Shown here: piece after piece, positions 35,717 to 46,200 of the stretch | Layout of the letters: each line of letters begins with the position of its first letter | Position numbering within the stretch: position 1 is the first letter of the stretch | Source: Streptomyces aureocirculatus | GTDB lineage: Bacteria; Actinomycetota; Actinomycetes; Streptomycetales; Streptomycetaceae | Length of the DNA: 64,000 nt | Assembly (NCBI RefSeq): GCF_000720475.1 | Contig: NZ_JOAP01000001.1 | Location: forward strand, 382,988 to 446,987 | Direction of reading: 5' to 3' | Notes under the pieces: generated by a model | What the model saw: the letters and a program-made list of their open reading frames with translations, nothing else | Databases searched by the model: none | Told to the model about the DNA's origin: nothing | Made by a program: the position numbers and the translations under genes

Positions 35717-37774
35717 ATGGGCATTCTGGGGACGGCAGCGGTCAGCCAGAAGAAGGAACGGAAGAAGAAGCCCGACGAGCTTCTGGCCTCCGTGGTGAGA
35801 GAGACAGCGATCCCGGCGGCGGTCGAGCTGCTGCGGTCGAACACGCAGTTCGTCTTTCCCAGCGGTACGGCCTGGATGATGCTCGTGCTCGCAGCCGGCG
35901 AAATCGGCGGCTTGAGCAGGCGGCACGGGCGAAACGAGGCGAAGGGCTCGATCATCGAGCTCATCAGCTCCGACCAGATCCGCACGGTGGCCACGGCGGA
36001 GATGATCGAAGAGGAGGTCTTCGGCATCATCCCCACCGACGAGACTCTCGCGCGCATGGAGGAATACTCGCTGCTCACCGGTGCTACCTACGCCTGGGCC
36101 GTCGTGTGGCAGAAGTCCAGCGGTGATCTGCTCGTCGATCTGGTGAGCGATGCGACCTTCGCGCAGGCGCGCTCTGTCGCTGCAGGTACCACGAGCCTCG
36201 AAGAAGCCGTGGGCAAGAAGGCGTGGGAAGAGCACAGCGGCCTGGTCGCCGAGGCTGGAGCCACTACCCCTGCCGCTGCGGTCCTCGGAGAGGACGAGGG
36301 GGATGCGATCTTCGACGGGATCCCCGGTGTCGAGGGGGCTAACGAGGGCCTGGACGACGAGCCGCTCTTCAGCGACGTCGTCGACGAGGATGAAGGGGCG
36401 GATGCACCCATGCTCGACGAGGACGACGCGGGCACCGTCCCGGTCAAGTCGGAGCCGGACTACGACGGCGACGAGGTGGCTGGCTACGAGGGTTTCGACG
36501 AGACCGACGTCGGCTACGGCGTCGAGGGCGACTACGAGGAGGCCGGCGACATTGTGCTGCTGGCCGATCAGGCCCAGGTGCGCGACGCCATCGCCCGCCG
36601 GTTCCTTTCCGAGGAGCTGGACCTGGACGTCCGGCTCGATGAGTTCAACGCGACCTTCGCCATCGGCGCGCCGGTCGTGCAGATCGCTGTGCCCGAGGGC
36701 GCGACGGAGTGGCTCGGGGACCAGGTCGCCCAGCTCAACCGGCAGTCCAACGCAGACCTGATGCAGCTCCGTTCCGCACACGAGGATGAGCTGCGTGCGC
36801 TCTACGTCAATCTCATGTCGGCGCACACCGAGCAGGTCATCCGCGATGTGGCCACCGACCGCGCGGGCTCCCGGTACAAGCTGCTGAAGGACGCCGCCGA
36901 GGCCGAGCACCAGCAGCGGCAGACGGAGAAGGACGAGAAGATCCGGTCCCGCCGGGTGGAGATCGCCAAGGACTACGAGTCGCAGGCCTCCAAGGCGGCC
37001 CAGCAGGCGGCGCTCTCGGCGGAACTGCAGTACAAGGAGCGCAATCGCTCGAAGATGGAGCGCGAGCAGATCGACTCCGTCGCCGAGATCGAGCGGGACA
37101 TCGAGGATACCCACGCCCACAACCAGCAGGAGATTCTGCGGGTCCGGCGTTCGGACGCGACGCTGAAGATGCAGACCGGGCAAACGCGGATCTTCGAGGT
37201 GCTGGCCGAACGGCAGTCGGAGTACCTGGCGGCCGAGGAAGAGCGCCTGAACCAATGGAAGTCCGAGATCCAGCGGATCGTCGATGACAACCGCAAGGCC
37301 GACATCGCCCAGTCCGAGGCGCTGGCCGAGCACCTGCGGACCACGGACGAGATCGGCGTCCTGCGCCGGGAACAGCAGGACCTCCTGGATTCGGTGCGCT
37401 CTGAGCACGCCGACCGGATCCGCCGGATGGAGGACGAGCTGGAAAGCCACCGTAAGGGCTCCATCATGCAGATGACGACGCGGGACGCCGAGTGGCAGTA
37501 CAGCCTCGACCTGGAGAAGGCGCAGACCAAATCCCAGATGGCGCGGGTCACCGACCTGCTCAAGCAGCTGTCCACGATCGAGGATTCAGTGGCCAAGCGG
37601 TATGAGGTGCGCCTGACGGAGATGCAGGCCGAGAAGGAGTTCTACGCCAACGAGCTGGCTCGGGCCTCCAAGATGCAGAGCAGCTCGGACAAGATCCTCG
37701 TGGTCATGATCGTAACGCTCTTGCTCCTGTTGGGTGTGGTCGTGTTCATCGTCGGGGTGGTCTTGACCCGTTGA
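35717..37774 (+). CDS. Tail-anchored coiled-coil protein of the transfer core
   Basis: A 685-residue protein. An N-terminal globular part (about residues 1-160) precedes a long acidic linker (about 190-290, many Asp/Glu), then a second folded segment. An extended coiled coil follows (about 360-650, rich in Glu, Lys, Arg and Gln heptads), and a single C-terminal hydrophobic helix (about 660-682) could anchor it to the membrane from the cytoplasm. No family recognised. It lies between the AAA+ and coupling-protein genes, so a scaffold between cytosolic and membrane parts of the transfer machine is a reasonable guess. Confidence 0.65.
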   Translation: MGILGTAAVSQKKERKKKPDELLASVVRETAIPAAVELLRSNTQFVFPSGTAWMMLVLAAGEIGGLSRRHGRNEAKGSIIELISSDQIRTVATAEMIEEEVFGIIPTDETLARMEEYSLLTGATYAWAVVWQKSSGDLLVDLVSDATFAQARSVAAGTTSLEEAVGKKAWEEHSGLVAEAGATTPAAAVLGEDEGDAIFDGIPGVEGANEGLDDEPLFSDVVDEDEGADAPMLDEDDAGTVPVKSEPDYDGDEVAGYEGFDETDVGYGVEGDYEEAGDIVLLADQAQVRDAIARRFLSEELDLDVRLDEFNATFAIGAPVVQIAVPEGATEWLGDQVAQLNRQSNADLMQLRSAHEDELRALYVNLMSAHTEQVIRDVATDRAGSRYKLLKDAAEAEHQQRQTEKDEKIRSRRVEIAKDYESQASKAAQQAALSAELQYKERNRSKMEREQIDSVAEIERDIEDTHAHNQQEILRVRRSDATLKMQTGQTRIFEVLAERQSEYLAAEEERLNQWKSEIQRIVDDNRKADIAQSEALAEHLRTTDEIGVLRREQQDLLDSVRSEHADRIRRMEDELESHRKGSIMQMTTRDAEWQYSLDLEKAQTKSQMARVTDLLKQLSTIEDSVAKRYEVRLTEMQAEKEFYANELARASKMQSSSDKILVVMIVTLLLLLGVVVFIVGVVLTR

Positions 37775-37910
37775 GCGGAACGGTCATGAGCGACGGAGTG
37801 ATCTGACGGCGCATGGGGCGCGTTCCCCATTCACCGTCGTCGTCTGCGCAGGCAGGCGCACTGGACAGCAGGACAGCAGAGCGAGCGAGGCTCGAGAGCA
37901 AGGGATCACG

Positions 37911-40900
37911 ATGGCCACGAACAGGCGGAAGGCAACGCGGCCGAAGGCGAGCAGCTGGGACAAGATTTCGGCGCGGACGCCGGGCGAGACGCTGACGAAC
38001 CGAGACGTCTACGACAGCCAGCAGCTGGACCGCAGCACATTCGGGACCCTGAGGTCGACCAGACCGGGCATCGTCGCCGCGGTGATTGCCGGTGTGCTGG
38101 CGGCGATCGTCGCCTGGGTCTTGTACTCGCTCATCGCCGCGGCGGTGCTGTCGGCGGGCACGTCCGTGGGTTCGGGTGCGCCCCGCAGCGGCGAGCCGAG
38201 CGCATACTACGTCCAGGACACCACGACGGGTGCGGGCGGCTCGGTCGTGACGTGTTACCGGCCGCTGACCAAGGACGGCAACCCGGACGTGAAAGCGAAG
38301 TGCTACACCAGCACTGAGGCTGTTCCGGTCCCCAGCTGGTACACCGCGGCGAAGGACGGCAAGCCCAGCGCCGAGAAGCCGGCTGAGCCCAAGAAGAGCG
38401 CGACGACGGTCGGCGGGCAGCTGGCCGACGTCTCGGGGGGCAAGCTCTTCATCACGCTCGGCTCGGGTCTGATGGTCGCCCTCATCATCGGTACGTGGTT
38501 CTCGCGAAAGGTCGCCGCGGCGAACCTGATGAACACCACGAGCGACATCAACCAGTACCAGAACGACCAGCACATCTCCCTGCCGGAAGAGATCCAGCAG
38601 AACTACGACTGGTTCCCCGACGCCGGTGCTCACTCGAGCGTGCAGGTCAGCTCGATGCTCAGCCACATGATGCTCAAGAAGAAGGGCCTGGGCACCGTTG
38701 AGGTCGCCCAGCGCGCCACGAAGGACGTCGTCGATGAGGAGGGGAACCTCGTCTACTACGCCGGCGAGGTCATGGACGACGACGAGGGCGATCCGCTGAC
38801 GCAGACCCTGCCGATCATCGACGAAGGCTTCGGCGACGAGCTGTTCGAGGCATCTGGGCTCCCCGATGACAAGACGCTGCGACAGAAGTACGACACGGCA
38901 CGGATCCCGTACAACCCTGACGGCAAGGACCGGGACAAGCTCGGCTTCGGATCGGACACGTACAAGACCGTCGCTGACCTGATCAAGAAGGACTGGGAGT
39001 TCCCGGCGTACGAGGTCCAGCGCCCGGCCGGGGCGTATGTGGTCGATACCGCGCCGGTGAACACCATGGTGCTAGCCATCACCCGCGCCGGTAAGGGCCA
39101 GACGTACATCGAGCCGATCATCGACATGTGGTCGCGGGAGAAGAAGCCCTCGAACATGGTCATCAACGACCCCAAGGGCGAGTTGTTGGTGAAGAACTAC
39201 GTGCCCCTGGTCACACGCGGGTTCGAGCCGGTGCAGTTCAACCTGATCAACTCCATGAAGACCGACATCTACAACCCCCTGGGACTGGCGGCCGACGCGG
39301 CGCGTGAGGGCAACTTCACCAAGTGCGCGCTGTACGTGGAGAACATCGCCGGGATCTTCTTTCCGCTCGACGGCGGCGAGGACCCGGTCTGGCCCAACGC
39401 CGCCAACAACGCCTTCAAGCGCGCGGCCTACGGACTCATCGACTTCTATCTGGAGGAGGAGCGGGAGCTGCGCAGCGCCGCAGCCGTGCTGAATATGGAC
39501 CCGGCGCTGCTGGAGCAGAAGCTCGATGACCTCTGGGGCAAGGCCACGCTCTACAACTGCTACCAGCTCTTCGTGCAGATGAGCTCGAAGAAGATCAAGA
39601 ACCCTGAGGCCGAGCTGGAGAAGCGGGTCAAGGCCGGCGAGTTTGAGAACAACGAGGACGCCCTGGCCGAGGAGCAGGAGAAGGCTGCGGCCCAGGCCTT
39701 CATGTGGGAGGGCAAGGCCGATCAGGACATGCTCAGCCTGTACTTCAACGCGAGCGAGGAGCTGCCCCGCAACAACATGCGCACGCTGGTGGGCAACGCC
39801 CACAATGCGCTGCGCTCGATGGCCGGGGCGGAGAAGATGCTGGCCTCGGTGTACGGAATCGCGATCACCGCCATGTCGTTCTTCACCGACCCCACGATCT
39901 CGACGCTGACCTCGGGCAAGCCCTCGCAGAACACCGACCTGGCCGGCCTGAGCTTCCCGCGTCGCCTCGGCGTGCGCTTCGCGCCGAACTACGTCAAGCG
40001 CGACCACCTCGTCGGTCAGCAAGCCGTGTGGTCGGCCTACGTGGACCCGATGTTCACCGAGAACCTGGGTGAGGACTTCGAGCACGAGGAGATCGTCGGC
40101 CGCGAGGGTTGGGCCCGGTACAACTTCAAGGGCAAGTTCCCCGGCGACGAGGCCTGGCTCAAGCTGGAGCTGGTCAACCCGCAGACGAAGATGCTGGTGC
40201 GCACCTTCTACTTCAGCTTCACGAAGAACTACCAGGTCTCGCTCAACGGCCGGCACTACGTGGTCGAGCCGGTGACGGGCAATAAGATCGTGAAGAACGG
40301 CGTGATGCGTGAGCTGAAGCCGGTGCGTGAGGGCGGCACCCGGGACGGGAAGATCCTGTCCTTCCAGCCCGGGGACACGCTCTACCCGGACACGCGACTC
40401 GACTTCTCCGGCGTCGGCAACCCGGAGAAGGTCTCATACCAGGCACGGGCGATCACGCAGACGCTGTCGCGCTACTCGGAGTCCCCGAAGGCGCTGTTCC
40501 TGGTGACTCCACCTCACCTGATGAAGTACGCGAAGCTGATCCTGATCCTGGTCAAGCAGCTGTTCGACGTGAGCGCCGACCAGGCGTACATGACGAAGTC
40601 GAACCAGAAGCCGCTCTACCGCACGCGGTTCATGCTCGACGAACTCGGCAACCTCCAGTCCGAGGGCAAAGGCATCGACGGCTTCGAGACGATGCTCTCC
40701 ATCGGCCTGGGCCAGGAGCAGCAGTTCACGCTCATCCTGCAGACGCTGCAGCAGCTGCGCGACGTCTACGGCGAGAGCGTCGACAAGATCGTGCAGGGCA
40801 ATGCTGCCCCGCTTCACTCTCTCATCGCCGTCCCTACTGGATGGAAGCGCATGGGCGACATCAAGGTCGGCGACGAGGTGCTCACGCCGTTCGGCACGGT

Positions 40901-43031
40901 CACCACGGTGACGGGGGTCTATCCGCGAGGTGTTCGCCCGGTCTACCGGTTCACCCTGCGTGACGGCTCTTCGGCCGAGTCGTGCAACGAGCATCTGTGG
41001 CCGATTGAGCGCTGGAAGTCCAGCGTGAAGTATCTGGCAGGGAAGAGCGAGGACGGCACGAGGGCGTACGTCGGCGGCAATGACGGCAAGACCGCCGAGC
41101 GTGTCACCGAGATCGTCACCACCGACGAGCTGAAGTCGCGCGTCGACAAGGGTCGTCAGGTCGACCTGCCTCGAATCATGCCGGTGGCATACCCGGAGGC
41201 CGATCTTCCGATCGCCCCATACGTTCTGGGTGCTCTCATCGGGGACGGGCATATCGGCAAGGCTGGTTTCTCCTTGCTCTCGTGCAATGACGAGGAGATC
41301 GTGGAGGAGATTCGTCGTCGCGGACATACGGTCTCGGAGTACAAGGTCAAGGACGGACACTGCTCGACGTACAGCGTCCTTGGAGTCAGCAAGCACCTGC
41401 GCGAGCTCGGCATCGCGGGTAAGCGCTCGTGGGAGAAGTCGATCCCGGCGGCTTACCTGTTCGGTTCGGTGCAGCAGCGGACCGACCTGCTGCGCGGTCT
41501 CATGGACACCGACGGCACGATCAGCCGCAAGGGCGAGATGGAGTTCACCTCCGCGAGCCGCGAGCTGGCTGAGGACGTCCAGAAGCTCGTGCGCTCCTTG
41601 GGCGGTCGTGTGGCGATCAACGTCAAGACGAACGTCAAGTACACCTCGCCGAACCAGCCGGGGCCGAAGGAGGCCAGGGACGCCTACCGCGTGCAGAACA
41701 TCCGGCTGCCCGAGATCAACCCCTTCCTGCTCTCACGCAAGACGGAGCGCTGGCGCGACCGTACACGCGGATTCAACCGTGTCGTCAGCGTCGAATACGT
41801 GCGAGACGAGGAGGTGCAGTGCATCCAGGTCGCCGACGAGCGGCATCTCTACCTCACCGACGACTTCATCCCAACGCACAACACCTCGAACATCGTCTTC
41901 TTGAAGTCCACGGATGATTCGATGATCGAGACGCTGGAGAAGATGAGCGGCAAGACGCACCGGTCGTACCGTGACAGCAAGCAGATCAGCCAGGATCTCG
42001 ACAAGGTCATCGGCGGCAAGACCGAGGGCCGGGTCTCCTACACGATGAACACCAAGGAAGAGCCGCTGATCAGCTACAACGACATGGCATTCCTCTCGCC
42101 GCGCAACTCGATCGTCTTCCGAGCCGGCGACGCGCCGATCTGGAACCGCAACCAGACAATCCTGCCGATGTCGTTCCGGCTGCTGGGCAACACGATCAAG
42201 CACCCGGGGCACACGTACTCGCTGCAGACGATCCCGACGCTGTCCAGTGCCATGGACTTCGACGTGCGGATGAACCAGCCGGACTTCGTGAAGATGCTGG
42301 AGAAGCGCATGCGGCAGGCAGTCAAGGCCGCAGACGCGAAGGCGCAGTACAAGGAGATCTACGGCTACCAGGAGGTCGACATCGAGCGCCTGGATCCCGA
42401 TGTCTACGCCGACGAGGTCATGGAGGTCATCACGACGATGACCACGGTCGACGAGGGCCAGGACCCCAACGCTCCGGTGGTCGTCGACCCCGACGCGTAC
42501 GAGGGGATGAGCATGTTCGACGAGGACCAGTTCATCGAGAACGTCGAGGTCGGGGTTGCGGTCGCCGAGAGTCAGGCGGTCAGCTTCGAGCGCCAGCGTC
42601 TGCTCTACGCCGAGGGGACGATCAGCAAGGAGATGCTGGTCAACCCCGACGGCTCGGCGAAGGTCAAGAGCCTGGACATCGAGATCGGTGAGGCCTACAA
42701 GTCGGCGCAGACCGAGTTGGAACAGGATCGCGAGCACTTCTCGGTCGGCAGCGACGGCGAGCTGCGCAGCGCCGACGGGTCTCAGACGTACATCAGCCAG
42801 ATCCGCTCGGACGCGTACGCCCATGCGGCCCGCCGGATCAACGGCCATGTGAACGAAGAGGACTCGCGGTTGTTCGCGGAGGGGGACGTCACCGAGGAGG
42901 ACCTGAAGTCGCTGGCGACGGTGAAGGTCCACGCGGCCTTCTACCAGTACCTGGCCTTACTGCCGAGCTGGGAGGTGCTGGCCGACGGCCGGTTCGACCG
43001 GGCCATGGCCATCGAGATGAACGCGAAGTAG
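37911..43031 (+). CDS. TraG/VirD4-type T4SS coupling protein interrupted by an intein
   Basis: A 1706-residue precursor (about 1346 after splicing). Two N-terminal transmembrane helices lie near residues 57-85 and 180-205. The ATPase core has Walker A ITRAGKGQTYIEP (K395) and Walker B MVINDPKGELL, followed by the second acidic motif FMLDELGNLQSEGKG and then IVQGN. A 360-residue intein splits IVQGN from TSNIVFLKS. The extein is about twice the size of a typical VirD4, owing to a long middle insertion and a ~350-residue C-terminal region of unknown fold. It would recruit the relaxase-DNA complex and energise transfer. ATG 37911, ribosome-binding site AAGGGA. Confidence 0.9.
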   Translation: MATNRRKATRPKASSWDKISARTPGETLTNRDVYDSQQLDRSTFGTLRSTRPGIVAAVIAGVLAAIVAWVLYSLIAAAVLSAGTSVGSGAPRSGEPSAYYVQDTTTGAGGSVVTCYRPLTKDGNPDVKAKCYTSTEAVPVPSWYTAAKDGKPSAEKPAEPKKSATTVGGQLADVSGGKLFITLGSGLMVALIIGTWFSRKVAAANLMNTTSDINQYQNDQHISLPEEIQQNYDWFPDAGAHSSVQVSSMLSHMMLKKKGLGTVEVAQRATKDVVDEEGNLVYYAGEVMDDDEGDPLTQTLPIIDEGFGDELFEASGLPDDKTLRQKYDTARIPYNPDGKDRDKLGFGSDTYKTVADLIKKDWEFPAYEVQRPAGAYVVDTAPVNTMVLAITRAGKGQTYIEPIIDMWSREKKPSNMVINDPKGELLVKNYVPLVTRGFEPVQFNLINSMKTDIYNPLGLAADAAREGNFTKCALYVENIAGIFFPLDGGEDPVWPNAANNAFKRAAYGLIDFYLEEERELRSAAAVLNMDPALLEQKLDDLWGKATLYNCYQLFVQMSSKKIKNPEAELEKRVKAGEFENNEDALAEEQEKAAAQAFMWEGKADQDMLSLYFNASEELPRNNMRTLVGNAHNALRSMAGAEKMLASVYGIAITAMSFFTDPTISTLTSGKPSQNTDLAGLSFPRRLGVRFAPNYVKRDHLVGQQAVWSAYVDPMFTENLGEDFEHEEIVGREGWARYNFKGKFPGDEAWLKLELVNPQTKMLVRTFYFSFTKNYQVSLNGRHYVVEPVTGNKIVKNGVMRELKPVREGGTRDGKILSFQPGDTLYPDTRLDFSGVGNPEKVSYQARAITQTLSRYSESPKALFLVTPPHLMKYAKLILILVKQLFDVSADQAYMTKSNQKPLYRTRFMLDELGNLQSEGKGIDGFETMLSIGLGQEQQFTLILQTLQQLRDVYGESVDKIVQGNAAPLHSLIAVPTGWKRMGDIKVGDEVLTPFGTVTTVTGVYPRGVRPVYRFTLRDGSSAESCNEHLWPIERWKSSVKYLAGKSEDGTRAYVGGNDGKTAERVTEIVTTDELKSRVDKGRQVDLPRIMPVAYPEADLPIAPYVLGALIGDGHIGKAGFSLLSCNDEEIVEEIRRRGHTVSEYKVKDGHCSTYSVLGVSKHLRELGIAGKRSWEKSIPAAYLFGSVQQRTDLLRGLMDTDGTISRKGEMEFTSASRELAEDVQKLVRSLGGRVAINVKTNVKYTSPNQPGPKEARDAYRVQNIRLPEINPFLLSRKTERWRDRTRGFNRVVSVEYVRDEEVQCIQVADERHLYLTDDFIPTHNTSNIVFLKSTDDSMIETLEKMSGKTHRSYRDSKQISQDLDKVIGGKTEGRVSYTMNTKEEPLISYNDMAFLSPRNSIVFRAGDAPIWNRNQTILPMSFRLLGNTIKHPGHTYSLQTIPTLSSAMDFDVRMNQPDFVKMLEKRMRQAVKAADAKAQYKEIYGYQEVDIERLDPDVYADEVMEVITTMTTVDEGQDPNAPVVVDPDAYEGMSMFDEDQFIENVEVGVAVAESQAVSFERQRLLYAEGTISKEMLVNPDGSAKVKSLDIEIGEAYKSAQTELEQDREHFSVGSDGELRSADGSQTYISQIRSDAYAHAARRINGHVNEEDSRLFAEGDVTEEDLKSLATVKVHAAFYQYLALLPSWEVLADGRFDRAMAIEMNAK
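40803..41882 (+). other. Class 3-type intein with LAGLIDADG endonuclease in the coupling-protein gene
   Basis: 360 codons between IVQGN and TSNIVF. The N-terminus is Ala (AAPLHSLIAVPTGWKRM), so a class 1 mechanism is excluded. Block B has CNEHLWPI, block F has VQCIQVADERHLY and block G ends IPTHN: the Trp-Cys-Thr signature. The LAGLIDADG motifs are YVLGALIGDGHI and LLRGLMDTDGTI. It shares a GSVQQR motif with the intein in the AAA+ gene, so the two are probably related. Confidence 0.87.
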
Positions 43032-43063
43032 CCGGCAGCCACCTGGGGCCAGCCAAGGATCAC

Positions 43064-43120
43064 GACCAGTGCCGAGGTCGTCTCTCGACTAAGAGAGGCG
43101 ACCTCGGCACTGGTCTTTCC
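43064..43120 (+). terminator. Strong intrinsic terminator after coupling-protein gene
   Basis: GACCAGTGCCGAGGTCG and its complement CGACCTCGGCACTGGTC, with TCTCTC/GAGAG extending the stem, form a ~22-bp hairpin followed by TTTCC. It cleanly separates the coupling-protein unit from the RNA polymerase unit. Confidence 0.9.
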
Positions 43121-43207
43121 TAATGACTTCTCACTCCCTTTCAATAAGCAAGGTAGCCTCTATGTGTACTTATGTAATCCCGAGCTTCCACAGGAGGCTG
43201 ACTAGCC

Positions 43208-46200
43208 ATGAAGAAGGCGCACGGACTGCGCAGGTACTTCTACGAGTACGTCTACTACAAGGCAGTCGAGCAGGCCCGGGAGCAGACCGGACAGGTCATT
43301 CCGGTCTCCCAGGCCAAGGTGATCCGCGCCCGGGTCGACGAGATCCTGGGCCAGCGTGGCACCGCGCTGGCCGACCCGCGGCTGGGCGTCACGGACTGCC
43401 TCACCGTCATCGACCAGGCGTTCGCGGAGAAGGTGTCCGACTACGAGCCGCAGTTCGGTGACCATTCCCCGCAGAACGAGCGCTACCAGCAGTCGCAGCG
43501 GGAGTTCACCCGTGCCACCGGCGTCGGTGCCCCGGCCGACCCGAAGTCGGCCCGGCTGCCGATCAGCCCCTATGACCCCGGCTGGTCCGAACGCGCGACC
43601 GTGAAGCGCGCCGGGACCGCGCTGGTATACCTGCCGGACGAGACGATCGGACGCGTGGCCGGCGGCGAGGTGGAGACCCTGGCCGATCCCCGGCGCGGAA
43701 ACATGGTGCTCTGGCGCATCGACGACGAGGGCAAGCCGTTCGAGGCCGGCCGAGCGATGACGAACGATGACGCCGCTGGACTCACCGCGCTGATGGACAA
43801 GATGAGCCAGCAGGAGTACGACCAGGTCCGCGAGTGGGTCATCGACGGCGGCCGGGATCCCCAGATGAACCGTGTCGACCGCAACCGCTTCATGTCCCGG
43901 CGCGCCGTGGCACGCTCGGCAGCACTGCTCGAAGAGCTGAAGGCCCAGGGCGTGTCCTACAAGGTGATGCGCGACCGCGAGCCGGGGCAGATCAAGGCGA
44001 AGATCGCCGGGACCGGCATGGAGATCCGTCTCACCGACACGCGCCAGGAGGAGTACGCCGGAGCCCGGATCTATGACAACGGCACCGTGCTGCGCTACTC
44101 GACGAACTACCGGGTCCCCGGCGGCATGGCGGTCTACTCCCCCTCACCGGCGGAGGCCGTTCATCTGCTGCGCTTCGCCCAGGGCCACCGCATCGAGCGC
44201 AGCGATCTGCCGGGGCACGCCGCCGGCGAGACCGGCACGACGCACCAGGAGCGCGGCCGTGGCCGCACGGTGGTGGAGGTGCCCGACAGCTACCATGTCG
44301 ACCGGGAGTCGATGTTCGTGGTCGGCGACTACGCGGCCCCCGGCGAATCCGGTCCCCGGCCCGGGGCGAAGGTGATGCTGCGCCGGGACGCGAAGAACCG
44401 CTCCCTGCCGACCTTCTTCGTCGACGCCAAGCCCGCTGAGGCCTACGCGAAGGCCGCCGTCGAGAGCGCGCGGGAGAATCTGCAGGCAGTTCTTGGCGTC
44501 GAAGACCTGATTGCCCGCGCGGAGGCCGAGCTAGAGCGAACGGGCGGACATCTGGATGCGATCGAGCCGCCGGAGTACTCGGCTGACTCTGAGGTCGCTG
44601 CGATCCAGCGCTCCTACTGGGACGTGCTCACTGGCGCGCACAGCGATCTGCTGCGCCCGGGTGCGACCGACGAGATGTACCAGGACCGGCTGGAAGAGAT
44701 CGGCGAGTTGCAGGCCGAGGAGGTGCCCGAGATGGGCAACCTCGTCTACGGCGGCACCGCTGTCGAGAAGGTCCGGCAGCACGCCGAGGACGTCCCCTTC
44801 GAGCTCATCGGGACCTGGGAGGCGGAGCCTCACGACGTCGACGGCGAGTGGGTCGATCAGCGCTTCAACCCGGACCGGGTGGCGCGGTACATGACCAGCC
44901 CCACCGGGCAGTGGTCGAACCTCGACAACCTCGCCTCGGCGCTGCGCCGTTGCGGGATCTCCCCCGACGAGATGATGGGCTCGACTTTCCAGACGACCCG
45001 GTTCAAGGACCGGCTCGTCCGCTTCAACGCCGAGCGCTCCGTGCCGATCGCCGATCACGAATCTGCGTTCATGCGGCGCATCGGGGCCACCGTGCGCGAG
45101 AGCATCGAGCGCAACGCGGCCACGGTCTCCGAGATCCTGGTCGACGAGCAGGGCGTCATCCGCTGGAACGGCGAGAAGCTGCGCCGTGACGGCAAGGGGG
45201 TTCCGATCTCGGGTGAGATCGGCCAGGTCTTCGACGTCGGCGAGTACGGCGAGATCACCACCGCCTTCGCCAGCGGGGAGAACGCTCTGATCGTGCCGGG
45301 CTACGAGGCCACGATCACGGCCCAGACTCCGGGCGAGGCTCCGGCCTCGGTCGAGGAACGCACGCGCCTGCGCGGCTACGAGCAGCTCATGCACGAGCGC
45401 ATCCAGTACCAGATCGCCGGTGACCTCATCGCCGGGCGCAGCGAGACCGGCGAGCCCTCCTCGCTCAATACGGTCTACTCGCAGCTGTACGGCACGAAGC
45501 ACCCGATCGACTTCATCGAGCGCGCCACCACGTACCACGTCGACGAGTCCAGCGGCGAAACCAAGGAGCACCTGGACGAGTGGACGGCCGCGATCCTGCA
45601 GACCGAGGCGCGCCGTGTGCGCTACTCCAACGACATCAAGGCCGGCTCGACGATCTACGCCGAGTACCGGGCCCAGCGCGACCGAACTGACCCGGCTGAC
45701 GACAACCGTTTCGACGCCTGGCGGCTCACCGGCGGGCGGAACATGACGGTGCTCACCGGCAAGGACCGGAACAACGCCGCTGCGCCCAGCGGCTACTTCG
45801 ACCCGGTGATGACCGGAGGCGCGACCAACCAGGGCATCGTGCGGTACCTGACCACTCAGGCCCAGGTCGACGCCGTCGGCCGGATCGTGCCGGGCGACGG
45901 GAGCGTGGCCGGACAGCGTGCGCCGCTCATGACTCTCCCCGAGCTCGAGACGCTGCGGTACGACCCGTTCGACCGCCAGCAGATGACGGCCTCGACGATC
46001 ATGCAGTCCTCGGAGGTCACCCATCCCACGGGTACGGCGCTGATGTCCTTCGGCGGCTGGACGGCCGACGACCCGATCGTGGTCAGCGCCGAGTTCGCAT
46101 CTGAGCATCAAATCCGCGGTGCCGGCGGACATCTGCGCGACCTGGTCGTCGGCGACAAGATCAGCGACCTGCACGGCAACAAGGGCGTGATCTCGCTGGT

